The notes: generated by a model not told the origin, from the letters alone. DNA of 64,000 bases from Vagococcus allomyrinae (GCF_017829975.1 NZ_JAEEGA010000014.1:1-64000); one strand, 5' to 3'. Counted from the stretch's first letter, positions 53,455 to 63,924 are shown. Numbers and translations are program-made.

Positions 53455-53741
53455 GACACAATAAATGGAAAAGCTTTGAAAAGAAGAGTACTTCTCAAGA
53501 ATGTTTACAAGAGAGCCCCCATCGGTGAAAAAGGGCAACAGGACTGAGTGGGAAGATGGTCTTTGAGCTGAATAGATGAGCATCGGTAAGTCTATTCCGT
53601 CGACACCCGTTAACGTGTAACAGTATCAGGCTAGACCTCGTACTGATTGAGGTTGTTATTGTGAGGTAACAGCAAATAAAGGTGGTAACACGAAACGTCA
53701 AACGTTCGTCCTTGTTGTATAACAAGGAGGAACGTTTTTTT
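53455..53741 (+). ncRNA. T-box riboswitch of metNPQ
   Basis: A ~290-nt leader contains the AGAGAGCCC...GGTGAAAAAGGG portion of stem I and the conserved T-box AAGGTGGTAACACGAAA near 53679-53695. A terminator follows: AACGTTCGTCCTTGTT (53701-53716) pairs with AACAAGGAGGAACGTT (53721-53736) and then TTTTT. Uncharged tRNA would pair with the GGTGG-containing bulge and favour the antiterminator. Two ATG triplets in the expected part of stem I (53556-53558 and 53576-53578) could be the methionine specifier, which fits the methionine transporter downstream. I could not fix which one. Confidence 0.9.
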
Positions 53742-53780
53742 AGTTCGTGTCTGAAAGAAATAGAAAGTAGTGTGAAACGG

Positions 53781-54815
53781 ATGGCGCTCATTAATTTGAA
53801 CCAAGTATCAAAAGAATTTAGCGGGAAAAATGGCACAGTATCAGCAGTCTCCGATGTCAATTTTACCGTCGAAGAAGGAGAAATCTTTGGGATTGTCGGT
53901 TACTCTGGTGCAGGTAAAAGTACCTTAGTCCGATTGTTAAATGGCCTGGAAGCTCCCAGTTCGGGGCAGGTGCTGATTGATCAGCAAGATGTGGCAGTGT
54001 TGAGTGGTAAAAAGTTGCGGGAGTTTCGCAAAGAGATTGGCATGATCTTCCAGCATTTTAATTTGTTGTGGTCACGAACGGTGATTGAAAATATTGCCTT
54101 GCCCTTAGAATTAAGTCGATTGTCTAGGAGAGAGCGGGAGAATAAAGCCTTGGATTTGATTAAACTGGTAGGGTTGGAAGGGCGCGAAGACGCCTATCCA
54201 AGTCAATTATCAGGCGGCCAAAAACAGCGGGTGGGAATTGCTCGGGCTTTAGCCAATGACCCCAAAATCCTTTTGTGTGATGAAGGAACAAGTGCACTAG
54301 ACCCACAAACGACGGATGAAGTTTTGGACTTATTGGCTTCAATTAATCAAAAATTGGGCTTAACGATTGTGCTGATTACTCATGAGATGCATGTCATCCG
54401 TAAAATTTGTCACAAGGTAGCGGTGATGGAAAAAGGCAAAATTGTTGAGCAAGGAGATGTTTTGGAGGTATTTAGTAATCCGCAACAAGAAGTGACGAAA
54501 CGATTTGTGCAACAAGAGACCGTTCCAGAAACGAGAAGTAACCCAGATGCCTTGAACTTCTTAGCGGAAAGCTTTACAGCAGGAAAAATCGTACAGCTAA
54601 CCTTTGAAGGGCATAAAGCACGTAGCCCGATTATCTCAAAAGTTATCCGTCATTGCCAGGTCGATGTGAATGTCATTCAAGGGCAGATTCAACAGACTCA
54701 AACTAGTTCATTTGGTACCTTGATCATTGAACTGACAGGTGCTGAGGAAGAAATTGAGCAAGCCATTCACTTCTTTAAAGAAGAAGGCGTTGGCGTGGAG
54801 GTTGGACAAGAATGA
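53781..54815 (+). CDS. metN: Methionine ABC transporter, ATP-binding protein
   Basis: 344 residues. Walker A is in VGYSGAGKSTLVRL near 40, the signature LSGGQKQRVGIARALA near 140, and Walker B is in ILLCDEGTSALDPQ near 164. The C-terminal NIL domain (about 262-342) binds methionine and inhibits the transporter. The ATG at 53781 gives the normal MetN start, although its ribosome-binding site is poor. A GTG nine bases earlier is possible. The long frame beginning at 53682 runs through the T-box terminator and is rejected. It overlaps metP by four bases. Confidence 0.94.
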   Translation: MALINLNQVSKEFSGKNGTVSAVSDVNFTVEEGEIFGIVGYSGAGKSTLVRLLNGLEAPSSGQVLIDQQDVAVLSGKKLREFRKEIGMIFQHFNLLWSRTVIENIALPLELSRLSRRERENKALDLIKLVGLEGREDAYPSQLSGGQKQRVGIARALANDPKILLCDEGTSALDPQTTDEVLDLLASINQKLGLTIVLITHEMHVIRKICHKVAVMEKGKIVEQGDVLEVFSNPQQEVTKRFVQQETVPETRSNPDALNFLAESFTAGKIVQLTFEGHKARSPIISKVIRHCQVDVNVIQGQIQQTQTSSFGTLIIELTGAEEEIEQAIHFFKEEGVGVEVGQE

Positions 54816-55501
54816 AAAAAACATTAACAGAACAGTATTTTGATTTTAGCCAACTTGATTCGGAAAAGTTTATTAAGGCAACCAAAGAAACACTTTATAT
54901 GACAGCTATTTCGATGTTTTTTGTCATTATCATTGGCTTGTTGTTAGGCTTACTACTCTATTATTTAGGCAAAAGTAAAGACAATAAGACTGCTAAGGTG
55001 TTTTATAACGTTATTTCGGTTGTCAGCAATATTTGCCGCTCAGTTCCCTTTATTATTCTGATCATTTTATTAATTCCCATTACTAAGAGTTTGATCGGGT
55101 CTTTCTTAGGTCCTAAAGCGGCCATTTTACCGCTGGTTATTTCAGCCGCCCCGTTCTTTGCTCGCTTAGTCGAAATGGCTTTTAGAGAAGTTGACAGTGG
55201 GGTATTAGAAGCGTCAGATGCCATGGGAGCTAATCGTCTGCAAGTTATTTTCAAAGTGTTGATACCAGAAAGCATGCCAGCTTTAATTTCTGGGGCAACT
55301 GTGACGACGATCACCATGATCGGCTTTACAGCTATGGCTGGGGCCATTAGCGCCGGTGGACTAGGTGACTTGGCTTATCGAGAAGGGTTTACAGGTAACA
55401 AACCAACCGTCACTTTATTTGCGACGATTGGCATTTTGATAATTGTGTTTATCATTCAGGGAATCGGCGATTTTGCGGTAAAACGAACAGATAAACGTTA
55501 A
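54812..55501 (+). CDS. metP: Methionine ABC transporter, permease
   Basis: 229 residues, five or six membrane helices. The EAA loop is in EASDAMGANRLQVIFKVLIP near 135. VSNICRSVPFIILIILLIP near 70 is the conserved MetI/MetP signature. It moves methionine (D or L) across the membrane with MetN and MetQ. The start overlaps the metN stop. Confidence 0.95.
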   Translation: MKKTLTEQYFDFSQLDSEKFIKATKETLYMTAISMFFVIIIGLLLGLLLYYLGKSKDNKTAKVFYNVISVVSNICRSVPFIILIILLIPITKSLIGSFLGPKAAILPLVISAAPFFARLVEMAFREVDSGVLEASDAMGANRLQVIFKVLIPESMPALISGATVTTITMIGFTAMAGAISAGGLGDLAYREGFTGNKPTVTLFATIGILIIVFIIQGIGDFAVKRTDKR

Positions 55502-55535
55502 TTATATATAAAGGAAAAGTGGAGGGGAATTTTGT

Positions 55536-56384
55536 ATGAAAAAGAAATTAATCGGGATTTTAGCTGTCTCAGCTCTAGCATTAACGTTAGCAGGGTGTGG
55601 GAATTCGGACAAAGCTGCAACAGATGGTAGTGGCAAGAAAGAAGAAACAACAACCTTGAAAGTGGGGGCGTCACCAACGCCTCATGCGGAGATTTTGGAA
55701 TTTGTGAAACCGCAACTGGAAAAAGAGGGAATTACCTTAGAGATTGAAACCTTTAATGATTATGTTTTGCCAAATAAAGCGCTGGAAGAAAAAGAAATTG
55801 ATGCCAACTATTTCCAGCATATTCCATTTTTTGACTTAACCGTTAAGGAAAGTGGTTATGATGATTTTGTTAATAAAGGAGCCATTCATATTGAATTAAT
55901 GGCATTGTATTCACAACGCATTAAAGACATCAAAGACTTAAAAGATGGGGCAACGATCATAACCAGTAATTCTGAATCTGATTGGGGCCGGATTATTACG
56001 ATGCTTCAAGATGAAGGACTAGTTAAAGTTAAAGAAGGCACTGATTTAACGACGGCAACGTTTGATGATATCGTCGAAAACCCTAAAAAGTTGAAATTTA
56101 ATCACGATGTTAATCCAGAGCTTTTAGCCGCGACTTATGAAAATGATGAGGCTGACTTGGTGGCAATCAACGCTAACTTTGCAGGTGGTATTGATTTATC
56201 ACCAGAAAAAGATGGCGTAATTGTTGAAAAAGATAACTCGCCTTATGGAAATATTTTAGCGGTTCGAACTGACAACGAGGATGATCCAGCAATCGAAGCC
56301 TTATTTAAAGCGTTGCGTTCAAAAGAAACTCAAGAATGGATTACTGAAAAATGGGATGGCAAAATTAAACCTGTTAGTGAATAA
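55536..56384 (+). CDS. metQ: Methionine-binding lipoprotein
   Basis: 282 residues. Lipoprotein signal peptide with the lipobox LAGC (residues 18-21), so it is tethered by Cys21. VGASPTPHAEILEFVKPQLE near 43 and DANYFQHIPFFD near 88 are NlpA/MetQ signatures. It is the substrate-binding subunit. It starts 34 bp after metP with GGAGGGG upstream and ends the T-box operon. Confidence 0.95.
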   Translation: MKKKLIGILAVSALALTLAGCGNSDKAATDGSGKKEETTTLKVGASPTPHAEILEFVKPQLEKEGITLEIETFNDYVLPNKALEEKEIDANYFQHIPFFDLTVKESGYDDFVNKGAIHIELMALYSQRIKDIKDLKDGATIITSNSESDWGRIITMLQDEGLVKVKEGTDLTTATFDDIVENPKKLKFNHDVNPELLAATYENDEADLVAINANFAGGIDLSPEKDGVIVEKDNSPYGNILAVRTDNEDDPAIEALFKALRSKETQEWITEKWDGKIKPVSE

Positions 56385-56427
56385 GTCATTGCCTACTCCT
56401 ATTTGAATATCAATTGGGGCCTATCTC

Positions 56428-56460
56428 TAAAAAACTACTCATACTGTGGGTAGTTTTTTT
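56428..56460 (+). terminator. Terminator of metNPQ
   Basis: AAACTACTCA pairs with TGGGTAGTTT with one wobble and is followed by T4. Confidence 0.85.
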
Positions 56461-56462
56461 AT

Positions 56463-56730
56463 TTAAATAACGATTGTCGTGCTATCTACTGATTGATTGT
56501 GACTGAAAACACAGAATGATTTTGTGACGGACTTATGTTAAAATGAAACTCTAGATACTGTGAGATCAGTCTTATTTAGGAAAAAAATAGTTGAGAAGCG
56601 TTTTAAACTTATCTTTAATCAGCCGTATGTTATCGCTACGTGATGTTATTTTCAATTCAAAAGTTTGCGGAATAGGTCAAAAGAGATTAGACTGTTAACA
56701 GTGAATAAAAAGAGAATAGGATGGGACAAC
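56463..56730. other. Intergenic region before DUF1033-topB
   Basis: 268 bp of AT-rich DNA. No promoter of good quality, no RNA family and no gene is evident. A TTGTGA at 56522 has a poor -10. Confidence 0.4.
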
Positions 56731-57090
56731 ATGTATCAAGTAATTGTAACCTACAGTGAAAATGAACCATGGTGGTTTTTTGATGAATGGCAGGACGATA
56801 TTGTTGAGGAGCAAGTCTTTGATAATTTAGTCAGTGCCAAATTGGCTTATCAGGAAAAATTTTCCCAATTAAAGGAAGAATATAGTATGATGAGAGAGAA
56901 GCCAGATTGTTTAACAGCGTTTTGGAATGAAGGGGAGGTTGCGTATTGTGATGATTGCGACGAGGACCTTCAACAATATAAAGGTTTAATGCTTCTGAAA
57001 AATTGTGTGAAACTTTCAGAAGACGGAAAGGATATCGATGAAACAATTAATTATCGCGGAAAAACCAAGTGTTGCAAGAGATTTAGCTAA
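56731..57090 (+). CDS. DUF1033-family protein
   Basis: 119 residues. YQVIVTYSENEPWWFFDEWQ at the N terminus and AFWNEGEVAYCDDCDEDLQQ near 69 are the family signatures. The latter contains a CxxC pair. Function is unknown. The ATG at 56731 has AGGATGGG upstream, and the longer GTG/TTG frame has no typical family N terminus. Its last 53 bases overlap the start of topB in another frame, a long overlap for a bacterial pair. Such neighbours are common in Lactobacillales genomes. Confidence 0.85.
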   Translation: MYQVIVTYSENEPWWFFDEWQDDIVEEQVFDNLVSAKLAYQEKFSQLKEEYSMMREKPDCLTAFWNEGEVAYCDDCDEDLQQYKGLMLLKNCVKLSEDGKDIDETINYRGKTKCCKRFS

Positions 57091-59119
57091 AGTACTTGGG
57101 GCAACGCAAAAAAATAAAAGTTATATTGAAGGCCCAAATGTGATTGTGACTTGGGCACTAGGCCATTTATTAGGCTTGAAAATGCCGGAAGATTACAATA
57201 AAGAGTGGTCTGCTTGGAGTATGGAGACATTACCGATGATTCCCAAACGAGTGGGGATTAAACCGTTACCCAAAACAGGGCACCAATTAAAAGCCATCAG
57301 TCAGTTAGCTAAGCGTAAAGATGTGAAAGAGGCGGTCATTGCAACGGATGCAGGACGAGAAGGTGAATTAGTTGCCCGTTGGATACTAGAATACGTTCGT
57401 TTTGATAAACCCGTCAAGCGGTTGTGGATTTCATCCCAGACCACAAAGGCGATTAAAGATGGGTTTAAAAAACTGGAACCAAGTCAAAAATATGACAATT
57501 TGTATCACTCAGCTTTGGCAAGAGCAGAAGCTGATTGGTTAGTTGGGCTAAATGTCACACGAGCACTTACGGTTAAATATGAAGATAGTTTATCTGCTGG
57601 TCGCGTGCAAACACCAACCTTGGCCTTAGTGCGTAGACAGGAAGAAAAGATTGAAACCTTCCGACCAGAAAACTTTTTTACTATCGATTTAATCTACCAA
57701 GGGGCAAAAGGGCGGTTACAGTTACAAAATCCCCGTCAATTAAAAGAGCGGGCGCAAGCGGACGAACGTTTAGCGCGACTTACTACCAAAAGTGGTAAAG
57801 TCACCAGCATTAAAAACAAAACGAAAACAGAGCCGGCCCCTTTACCTTACGATTTGACTGAAATTCAGCGAGAGGCTAATCAGCGTTACGGCTTTTCAGC
57901 TAAAAAGACGTTGTCCTTGGTTCAAAGTTTATATGAGATTCACAAGGTAGTGACCTATCCGCGGACGGACTCTAAGTATTTAACGGTGGACATGAAGGGG
58001 ACGATGAAAGAACGACTTCAAGCGGTCGCTAGTTATTATCCAGAAGAAGCCAAAAAATACCTTCGCACAGGCGCTCAAGTAAAGGCAACAAAAGTTTTTC
58101 AAGATAGTAAGGTAACGGATCACCACGCGTTAATCCCGACGGAACAAGTGGCACGACCAGAGAAGATGGATAATGATGAGCAGAAGATCTATCAAATGAT
58201 CACCTTGCGTTTCCTAGGTCTATTTGCTGAGAATCACGTTGCGAATCAACAGACGATTGAAGTCAAGATTGATCAGGAACACTTTATTTTTAGACAAAGT
58301 AAGATTGAAACGGCTGGTTGGAAACTGAGTACCAAGGATGAGGTTGAGAAGCAGGTTGAATTTAAAGAAGGCATGGTTATTCCAGCTAAGTTTAATATTA
58401 ATAAAGAAGTCACGACACCGCCAAGTCCTTTAAACGAAGGAACTTTATTAGGAGGGATGGAAAAGCATAATTTGGGAACGCCTGCTACTCGAGCGGAAAT
58501 CATTGAAAAATTGATAAAATCCGAATTGATGGAACGAAACAACAGTCGTCTGACAGTTAGTCCCAAAGGCAAGCAATTACTAAAATTAGTCAATCCTTCT
58601 TTAGTATCGCCAGATCTGACAGAAAAATGGGAAACCGCCTTGGAAGAAATTGCTCTCGGCAAACGAAAAAGCCAGGAGTTTATCAAGGAAATTGAGAGAG
58701 ATACTGAAAAGCTAGTGAAGGAAATTAAGGTTAGCGAGAAGAAATACACGGATTTTTCGATTACGTCTAAGGAATGTCCAGAGTGTGGGTCAGCTCTTCG
58801 AGAACGCAATACGCGTGATGGCAAAGTCTTTGTTTGCACTAGCGAAAGCTGCTCTTATCGCCGTCGCAAGGATCCAAAAGTTTCGAATAAGCGATGTCCT
58901 CAATGCCATCGCAAGATGGAGATTCATGAAGGTAAGAAGGGCGAGTTTTTCAAGTGTAAGTACTGTGTCATTACGGAAAAAATCCCTACGGGCAACGAGC
59001 GCAAGAAAAAAATGTCGAAACACGAAGAAAAAAAATTGCTAAAACAATATAGCCAGCCGACAGAAGTGGAGGAGAGTCCTTTGGCTCTTGCTCTTAAGGC
59101 AGCGATGAAAGATCAATAA
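57038..59119 (+). CDS. topB: DNA topoisomerase III
   Basis: 693 residues, type IA topoisomerase that decatenates DNA. TOPRIM parts are LIIAEKPSVARDLAKVLG at the N terminus and ATDAGREGELVARWIL near 105. The active-site Tyr is in VTYPRTDSKYL near 310. The C-terminal region has two zinc ribbons (CPECGSAL...CTSESC near 580-600 and CPQCHRKM...CKYC near 620-640) and a basic tail. GGAAAGG precedes the ATG inside the DUF1033 gene, supporting the overlap. Length is normal. Confidence 0.95.
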   Translation: MKQLIIAEKPSVARDLAKVLGATQKNKSYIEGPNVIVTWALGHLLGLKMPEDYNKEWSAWSMETLPMIPKRVGIKPLPKTGHQLKAISQLAKRKDVKEAVIATDAGREGELVARWILEYVRFDKPVKRLWISSQTTKAIKDGFKKLEPSQKYDNLYHSALARAEADWLVGLNVTRALTVKYEDSLSAGRVQTPTLALVRRQEEKIETFRPENFFTIDLIYQGAKGRLQLQNPRQLKERAQADERLARLTTKSGKVTSIKNKTKTEPAPLPYDLTEIQREANQRYGFSAKKTLSLVQSLYEIHKVVTYPRTDSKYLTVDMKGTMKERLQAVASYYPEEAKKYLRTGAQVKATKVFQDSKVTDHHALIPTEQVARPEKMDNDEQKIYQMITLRFLGLFAENHVANQQTIEVKIDQEHFIFRQSKIETAGWKLSTKDEVEKQVEFKEGMVIPAKFNINKEVTTPPSPLNEGTLLGGMEKHNLGTPATRAEIIEKLIKSELMERNNSRLTVSPKGKQLLKLVNPSLVSPDLTEKWETALEEIALGKRKSQEFIKEIERDTEKLVKEIKVSEKKYTDFSITSKECPECGSALRERNTRDGKVFVCTSESCSYRRRKDPKVSNKRCPQCHRKMEIHEGKKGEFFKCKYCVITEKIPTGNERKKKMSKHEEKKLLKQYSQPTEVEESPLALALKAAMKDQ

Positions 59120-59130
59120 GGTCATAAAGA

Positions 59131-59168
59131 GAAAAGAGAGAATAAGAAGTTATTTATTCTCTCTTTTC
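59131..59168 (+). terminator. Terminator after topB
   Basis: A 15-bp stem GAAAAGAGAGAATAA/TTATTCTCTCTTTTC. There is no T-run beyond the TTTTC in the stem, so it may be weak. A TATAAT at 59172-59177 just beyond it probably belongs to the ftsK promoter. Confidence 0.6.
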
Positions 59169-59211
59169 GTGTATAATAAGGAAGTAACGGTAATAGAAGG
59201 GGAGGTTTGAG

Positions 59212-61608
59212 ATGGCGAAGAAAAAAAATACTCGTGCGAAGATGACTAAAAAACAACAAGCTCAACGAGAGCGAATGGTTTATTTGTTTATTGGGATCAT
59301 TTTTGTCTTGTTTGGTTTATTCGGCACGTTAAAACTTGGCTTTCTCGGTATTTTAATTGCAAATGTGTTCCGCTTTATCGCTGGAAATACGTATCCTGTG
59401 ATGGGGGTTCTACTGATCATATATGGTTTGCTTTTAGTGTTTATGGGGAAAGAACTGAAAATTAAAAAGAAAAAATTGGCCGTTGGTGCAGTTATTTTTT
59501 ATTGCGGGTTATTAATGTTGCTACACGCCTGGCTTTTCAAGGAAGCTTTAGCTGGCGATGTGAATATTATCAGCGTCACCTGGCAAAAATTATTCACGGA
59601 AATTCGTGGTAATGTGATTAAAGAGTCAGTCGGTGGTGGCATGATCGGGGCAGTTTTATATGGAGTTAGTTATTTTCTTGTGTCTCAGCTAGGGACCTAC
59701 ATAATTGCGGGGCTCTTAATGTTGATTGGGGTCTTTTTAATCGCTGATATTCACTGGTTTCAGGTTGTTGATTTCTTAAAACTTGGGGGCTCAAAATTAG
59801 GCTCAAACCTAAGTGAACACCAAGCCAAGTTGGCGGAAAGGCGAGAGGTTAAGGCCGCCCAGAAAGCTGATGCAGCTGAAAAACAACGCTTAGCCGATGA
59901 AGCAGCCGCGGAAGAAGCGCGTAAAAATAATGTTCGCGATCTGTCACCAGGGGAACAATTGGCTCGGACTGAAGCGGCGGAGACGATTATTGAGAAGCAC
60001 GATGAACCAGAGCAACTGGCCCTTGAAATCGATAGTTATCAGAATCAGTACCAAACCGAGGTAAAAGAACCAATCAAACGAACGGCTTCAAAAAAAGAGA
60101 CAGAAGGTTCAGATGAAGAATTAGAATTTGAAATTCCAGAAGAAACGGAAGATCGGGATTATTTATTACCACCGTCTGATATCTTAAATGAGATTCCTTT
60201 AACGGATCAAAGTGATGAATATTCATCGATTGAAAAAAATGTTGGCGTTTTGGAAAATACGTTTAAAAGTTTTGGCGTGGATGCTAAAGTCGTTCGAGCA
60301 AGCTTAGGCCCCTCAGTGACCAAGTATGAAATTCAACCAGCTGTCGGCGTTAAAGTGAGTAAAATTGTCGGATTAACGGATGATCTTGCGCTGGCCTTAG
60401 CTGCGAAAGATATTCGGATGGAGGCGCCTATTCCTGGGAAGTCACTGATTGGGATTGAAGTGCCAAACAATGCGGTCAGCACGGTTTCTTTCCGTGATAT
60501 TGTGGAAGCTCAGCCAAAACATGATGATAATCTGCTGGAAGTGCCATTGGGACGAGATATTTCAGGTTCAGTTATCTCTGCCGATTTAGCCAAAATGCCT
60601 CATCTACTGATTGCCGGTTCCACTGGGAGCGGGAAATCTGTGTGTATCAATGGGATCATTACCAGTATTTTGATGCGAGCTAAACCTCACGAAGTAAAAA
60701 TGATGATGATTGACCCAAAGATGGTGGAATTGAATGTTTATAACGGGATTCCTCATCTGTTAACACCCGTGGTGACCAATCCTCGTAAGGCGGCTCAAGC
60801 CTTACACAAGGTGGTGACAGAGATGGAACGCCGCTATGAGTTATTCGCAGGCAGTGGGGTTAGAAATATTACGGGCTATAATCAAATGGTCATGCAACAC
60901 AATATGGAAGATGGTGAGAATCGACCAGTTCTGCCTTTTATTGTCGTGATTGTTGATGAGTTAGCCGATTTGATGATGGTGGCCAGCAATGAAGTGGAAG
61001 ATGCGATTACACGACTGGCTCAAATGGCTCGAGCTGCGGGAATTCACATGATATTAGCCACTCAACGGCCAAGTGTCGATGTTATTACAGGGATAATCAA
61101 AGCCAATGTGCCATCGAGAATTGCCTTCGCTGTATCAAGCGGCACAGATTCGCGAACGATTATTGACAGTAATGGTGCTGAGAAGTTGCTAGGACGTGGC
61201 GATATGCTCTTTTTACCAATGGGAGAGAATAAACCAATTCGTGTTCAAGGGGCCTTTATTTCTGACTCAGAAGTGGAAGACATTGTTGGGTTTGTGACGG
61301 AGCAGCAAGGGGCAGATTATCAGGAAAGCATGATGCCAAGTGATGAGCCGAGTGGCGGTTCAGGTAATGGTGAACCCCTTGATGAATTATTTGATGATGC
61401 CGTTGCAATGGTGATTGAAATGGACACTGCGAGTATTTCCATGATACAACGACGTTTTCGAGTAGGCTATAATCGGGCTGCGCGGATTGTTGACCAAATG
61501 GAAGAGCAAGGTGTAGTTGGACCACCAGAAGGCAGTAAGCCTCGTAAAGTCTTGGTAAGCTTTATGTCAGAGGAAGAGCCGACAGGTCAAGAAAGTTTAG
61601 ATGTTTAA
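59212..61608 (+). CDS. ftsK: FtsK/SpoIIIE-type DNA translocase
   Basis: 798 residues. Four membrane helices (about 20-40, 55-75, 80-103 and 145-180) are followed by an Ala/Glu-rich linker. The motor domain has Walker [11 protein letters not shown] near 472 and Walker [12 protein letters not shown] near 580. The winged-helix gamma domain (about 725-790) contains [19 protein letters not shown], which recognises polarity sequences on the chromosome. It moves DNA through the closing septum at division. The length is that of SpoIIIE/SftA-type proteins. GGGGAGG lies six bases before the ATG. Confidence 0.95.
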   Translation: MAKKKNTRAKMTKKQQAQRERMVYLFIGIIFVLFGLFGTLKLGFLGILIANVFRFIAGNTYPVMGVLLIIYGLLLVFMGKELKIKKKKLAVGAVIFYCGLLMLLHAWLFKEALAGDVNIISVTWQKLFTEIRGNVIKESVGGGMIGAVLYGVSYFLVSQLGTYIIAGLLMLIGVFLIADIHWFQVVDFLKLGGSKLGSNLSEHQAKLAERREVKAAQKADAAEKQRLADEAAAEEARKNNVRDLSPGEQLARTEAAETIIEKHDEPEQLALEIDSYQNQYQTEVKEPIKRTASKKETEGSDEELEFEIPEETEDRDYLLPPSDILNEIPLTDQSDEYSSIEKNVGVLENTFKSFGVDAKVVRASLGPSVTKYEIQPAVGVKVSKIVGLTDDLALALAAKDIRMEAPIPGKSLIGIEVPNNAVSTVSFRDIVEAQPKHDDNLLEVPLGRDISGSVISADLAKMPHLLIAGSTGSGKSVCINGIITSILMRAKPHEVKMMMIDPKMVELNVYNGIPHLLTPVVTNPRKAAQALHKVVTEMERRYELFAGSGVRNITGYNQMVMQHNMEDGENRPVLPFIVVIVDELADLMMVASNEVEDAITRLAQMARAAGIHMILATQRPSVDVITGIIKANVPSRIAFAVSSGTDSRTIIDSNGAEKLLGRGDMLFLPMGENKPIRVQGAFISDSEVEDIVGFVTEQQGADYQESMMPSDEPSGGSGNGEPLDELFDDAVAMVIEMDTASISMIQRRFRVGYNRAARIVDQMEEQGVVGPPEGSKPRKVLVSFMSEEEPTGQESLDV

Positions 61609-61657
61609 AAAGAAGTTCGGACAACGAAAGGCTGTTTTCGTTGTCCGAACTTCTTTA
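61609..61657. terminator. Bidirectional terminator, ftsK / CPA1 antiporter
   Basis: A ~20-bp near-perfect stem (AAGAAGTTCGGACAACGAAA with its complement, loop GGCTGT) is bounded by A and T runs. It ends at the stop codons of both converging genes. Confidence 0.92.
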
Positions 61658-61658
61658 T

Positions 61659-63776
61659 CTAATGGCTGTCACTCTGTAAGAGGGAACTTTCGTAATAGTT
61701 CAAGGATTGTCTCAAGTGATTGGCCATACTTAAGGTGATCTGACCATTTTGAAATAAATCCTGAACGGTTTCTCGCTCGGCATCAAGTGCCTTCATATAA
61801 TATTCTTGCATTAATTTTTGATAATCTTTTTTACTTTGAGAGCTTAATTGCTTGATTCGTTGGAGTTTGTGCAAATATTCGTGATGCTTTTGATTGACAA
61901 TATGCTTATGTAATTCAATGCCATCACTTGTTTCGTCAAGTCCTTTTTTATACGATCGTAAGAAATTGATGGCGCCTTTCGTGCTTTCGATTTCCAGCTT
62001 TAGAAGGGAGGTTTCCCCCAGCAGCATTTGTTCAGGCTGTTGCTTGGATTTGATACGCCAAAAAACTAGATTTCCCTGACGGCGTAAGATCGTTAACACC
62101 CGTTTAAAGGAATTAACAAAACCTGGTTGGAGGGCTTCTTTTTTGGTGGCAACCACTTTTAAGTAGTTGCGGGCAAACCGCTCCGAAACGTCGCCATTTT
62201 TAACTGCTTCTTCAACGCCGTGGAGTTCACCCGCTATGGCCACCTCTTGAACTTGTTTTTCCAACGTGGCATAAAGCCGGTTGGTTTGATCGTCATTTTG
62301 TTCACGGTAAAGGTAACGTAAGCGCGATTCAAATTCTTGAATCAAGTCAGCTAAAATCAGGTGATCCTGTTTGCTTAAGGTTTCTTGTTTTAACACGAGA
62401 ATTGCGTGTTTAATCATGAGTTTTCGGGCTTCCAGTTCGGTTAAATTGGCTTCAGAGCCTGCCACTACTTGCTTATTCAACGTATCAGAGTTAGCAGAGC
62501 AGTCATCTCCAACAAGGGCCAATCGTTTTTTCTGTTTGGTTAAGATTGGTAGAGCAAGAGTTGCCACGATTAGACTGGTTAAGATGACACCACAAGCCAA
62601 AGTGATAATCAGTGGTCGCTCTAAGAAAAGCTCACCACTAGGTAAGAAAAGAGGCATCGACATGATGGATGCCATTGTCACAGCGCCTCGTACACCTGTT
62701 AAACCGGTCATTAAGGCCGTGATGAACGAAGGTTTGTCATTCTTACCATTATTTTTGCGCAAGTAAGTCAGCCACATATACATGTACGACCAGGCGACTC
62801 GAATGACTAGCAAGAAAATCCAAATACATAAAATCCAGAAAAGTAAGGTGCCATTGTGGATTAAGGGATTTTCAATGGTTCCCCGCATGGCAATCGGTAA
62901 TTCGATGCCGAGCAAAATAAAGACCAAGCCATTTAAAAGATAAACTAAGATATCCCACATCTTATTAGTGACCAAACGAACTTCTGAATGCTGACTTCTA
63001 AAAATCGGTGCTTGATTGATGGATAAAACGCCGGCAGCTACGACAGCAATCACGCCAGAGGCATGGGCGACCTCGTCTGCTAAAATATAGATCACAAAAG
63101 GGGTCAAAATTTGAATGGTAGTATGAAGCACTACGTCTTGAATACCTTGTTGAACTAAGAAAACCCGTAAGAAATGGACAAATGAAATCAATGCCACCCC
63201 GATTAACCCACCAACCAAGGCCATGTACATAAAATCTCCAGCCGCTTGTGTCACCGAAAACTGCCCAGTCATAAAGGCTGCTAAGGCGTATTTAAAGGCG
63301 ATTAACCCACTGGCATCATTGATGAGACTTTCACCGCTGATTAAGCTTAAGATTTTAGGCGGTAATTTGATCTGTTCGGCGATGCCATGGACCGCTACGG
63401 GATCTGTTGGGGATAGTACCGCTACTAACGCCATGGCGAGAGCTAAGGGGACTTCTGGAATTAGCCAGTGAATAAAAAAACCGCCAACCAGTGTTGTTAA
63501 AAGGACCAACCAAATGGCATAGGCGAAGATCGGCGCTTTTAGTTCCCACAGCTCGTTTTTCGGAAAAAGTTTGCCATCATTAAAGAGCAATGGGGCAACA
63601 AATAGGAGCATAAACCAATCGGCGTCTAAATCTATTTGAATATCAAACACTAGTGCGATGATAAGTCCTACGGCAATTTCGATTAAAGCGGTAGGAACGG
63701 CTACTAAATAATGACTAATTATATTGGATATAATAACAAGAACTATCATCATGATACTTGCTACTAAAATATTCAT
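61659..63776 (-). CDS. CPA1-family Na+(K+)/H+ antiporter
   Basis: 705 residues. About 12 membrane helices span 1-410. The ion-binding region is in LSPTDPVAVHGIAEQ near 123, followed by SGESLINDASGLIAFKYAL near 150 with the paired acidic residues of CPA1 exchangers. A long soluble C-terminal domain (about 430-705) is helical and contains KQDHLILADLIQEF, and probably regulates transport. The ATG at 63776 has AGAGG eight bases upstream; the in-frame GTG at 63785 lies too close to that site. It is convergent with ftsK and divergent from the next gene. Confidence 0.9.
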   Translation of the reverse strand: MNILVASIMMIVLVIISNIISHYLVAVPTALIEIAVGLIIALVFDIQIDLDADWFMLLFVAPLLFNDGKLFPKNELWELKAPIFAYAIWLVLLTTLVGGFFIHWLIPEVPLALAMALVAVLSPTDPVAVHGIAEQIKLPPKILSLISGESLINDASGLIAFKYALAAFMTGQFSVTQAAGDFMYMALVGGLIGVALISFVHFLRVFLVQQGIQDVVLHTTIQILTPFVIYILADEVAHASGVIAVVAAGVLSINQAPIFRSQHSEVRLVTNKMWDILVYLLNGLVFILLGIELPIAMRGTIENPLIHNGTLLFWILCIWIFLLVIRVAWSYMYMWLTYLRKNNGKNDKPSFITALMTGLTGVRGAVTMASIMSMPLFLPSGELFLERPLIITLACGVILTSLIVATLALPILTKQKKRLALVGDDCSANSDTLNKQVVAGSEANLTELEARKLMIKHAILVLKQETLSKQDHLILADLIQEFESRLRYLYREQNDDQTNRLYATLEKQVQEVAIAGELHGVEEAVKNGDVSERFARNYLKVVATKKEALQPGFVNSFKRVLTILRRQGNLVFWRIKSKQQPEQMLLGETSLLKLEIESTKGAINFLRSYKKGLDETSDGIELHKHIVNQKHHEYLHKLQRIKQLSSQSKKDYQKLMQEYYMKALDAERETVQDLFQNGQITLSMANHLRQSLNYYESSLLQSDSH

Positions 63777-63879
63777 ACACATCACCTCTCACATATTATA
63801 GCAAATAAAAGTCAAAATAGGTCAATAAAAGCCTGATTTTATTAAGATATATCTGTTATTTTTTTTAAGAATTAATTTT

Positions 63880-63924
63880 TTGCAATAACAATTATTCCAA
63901 TAGAGATGGGATCGGTTATTGCAA
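63880..63924. promoter_or_regulatory. Perfect 10-bp inverted repeat upstream of the last gene
   Basis: TTGCAATAAC (63880-63889) and GTTATTGCAA (63915-63924) are exact reverse complements with a 25-base spacer. The right arm holds a TTGCAA that is 17 bp from a TATAGT (63942-63947), but that -10 is so near the ribosome-binding site that it would give a transcript without a full site. An operator between the antiporter and the following gene is plausible. Confidence 0.5.

Noticed and set aside
58273-58839. 188-residue antisense frame within topB
   Set aside because: It lies wholly opposite a conserved coding region, with no ribosome-binding site and typical shadow-frame composition.
62371-62766. 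131-residue frame opposite the CPA1 antiporter gene
   Set aside because: Shadow of the antiporter reading frame with no start signals.
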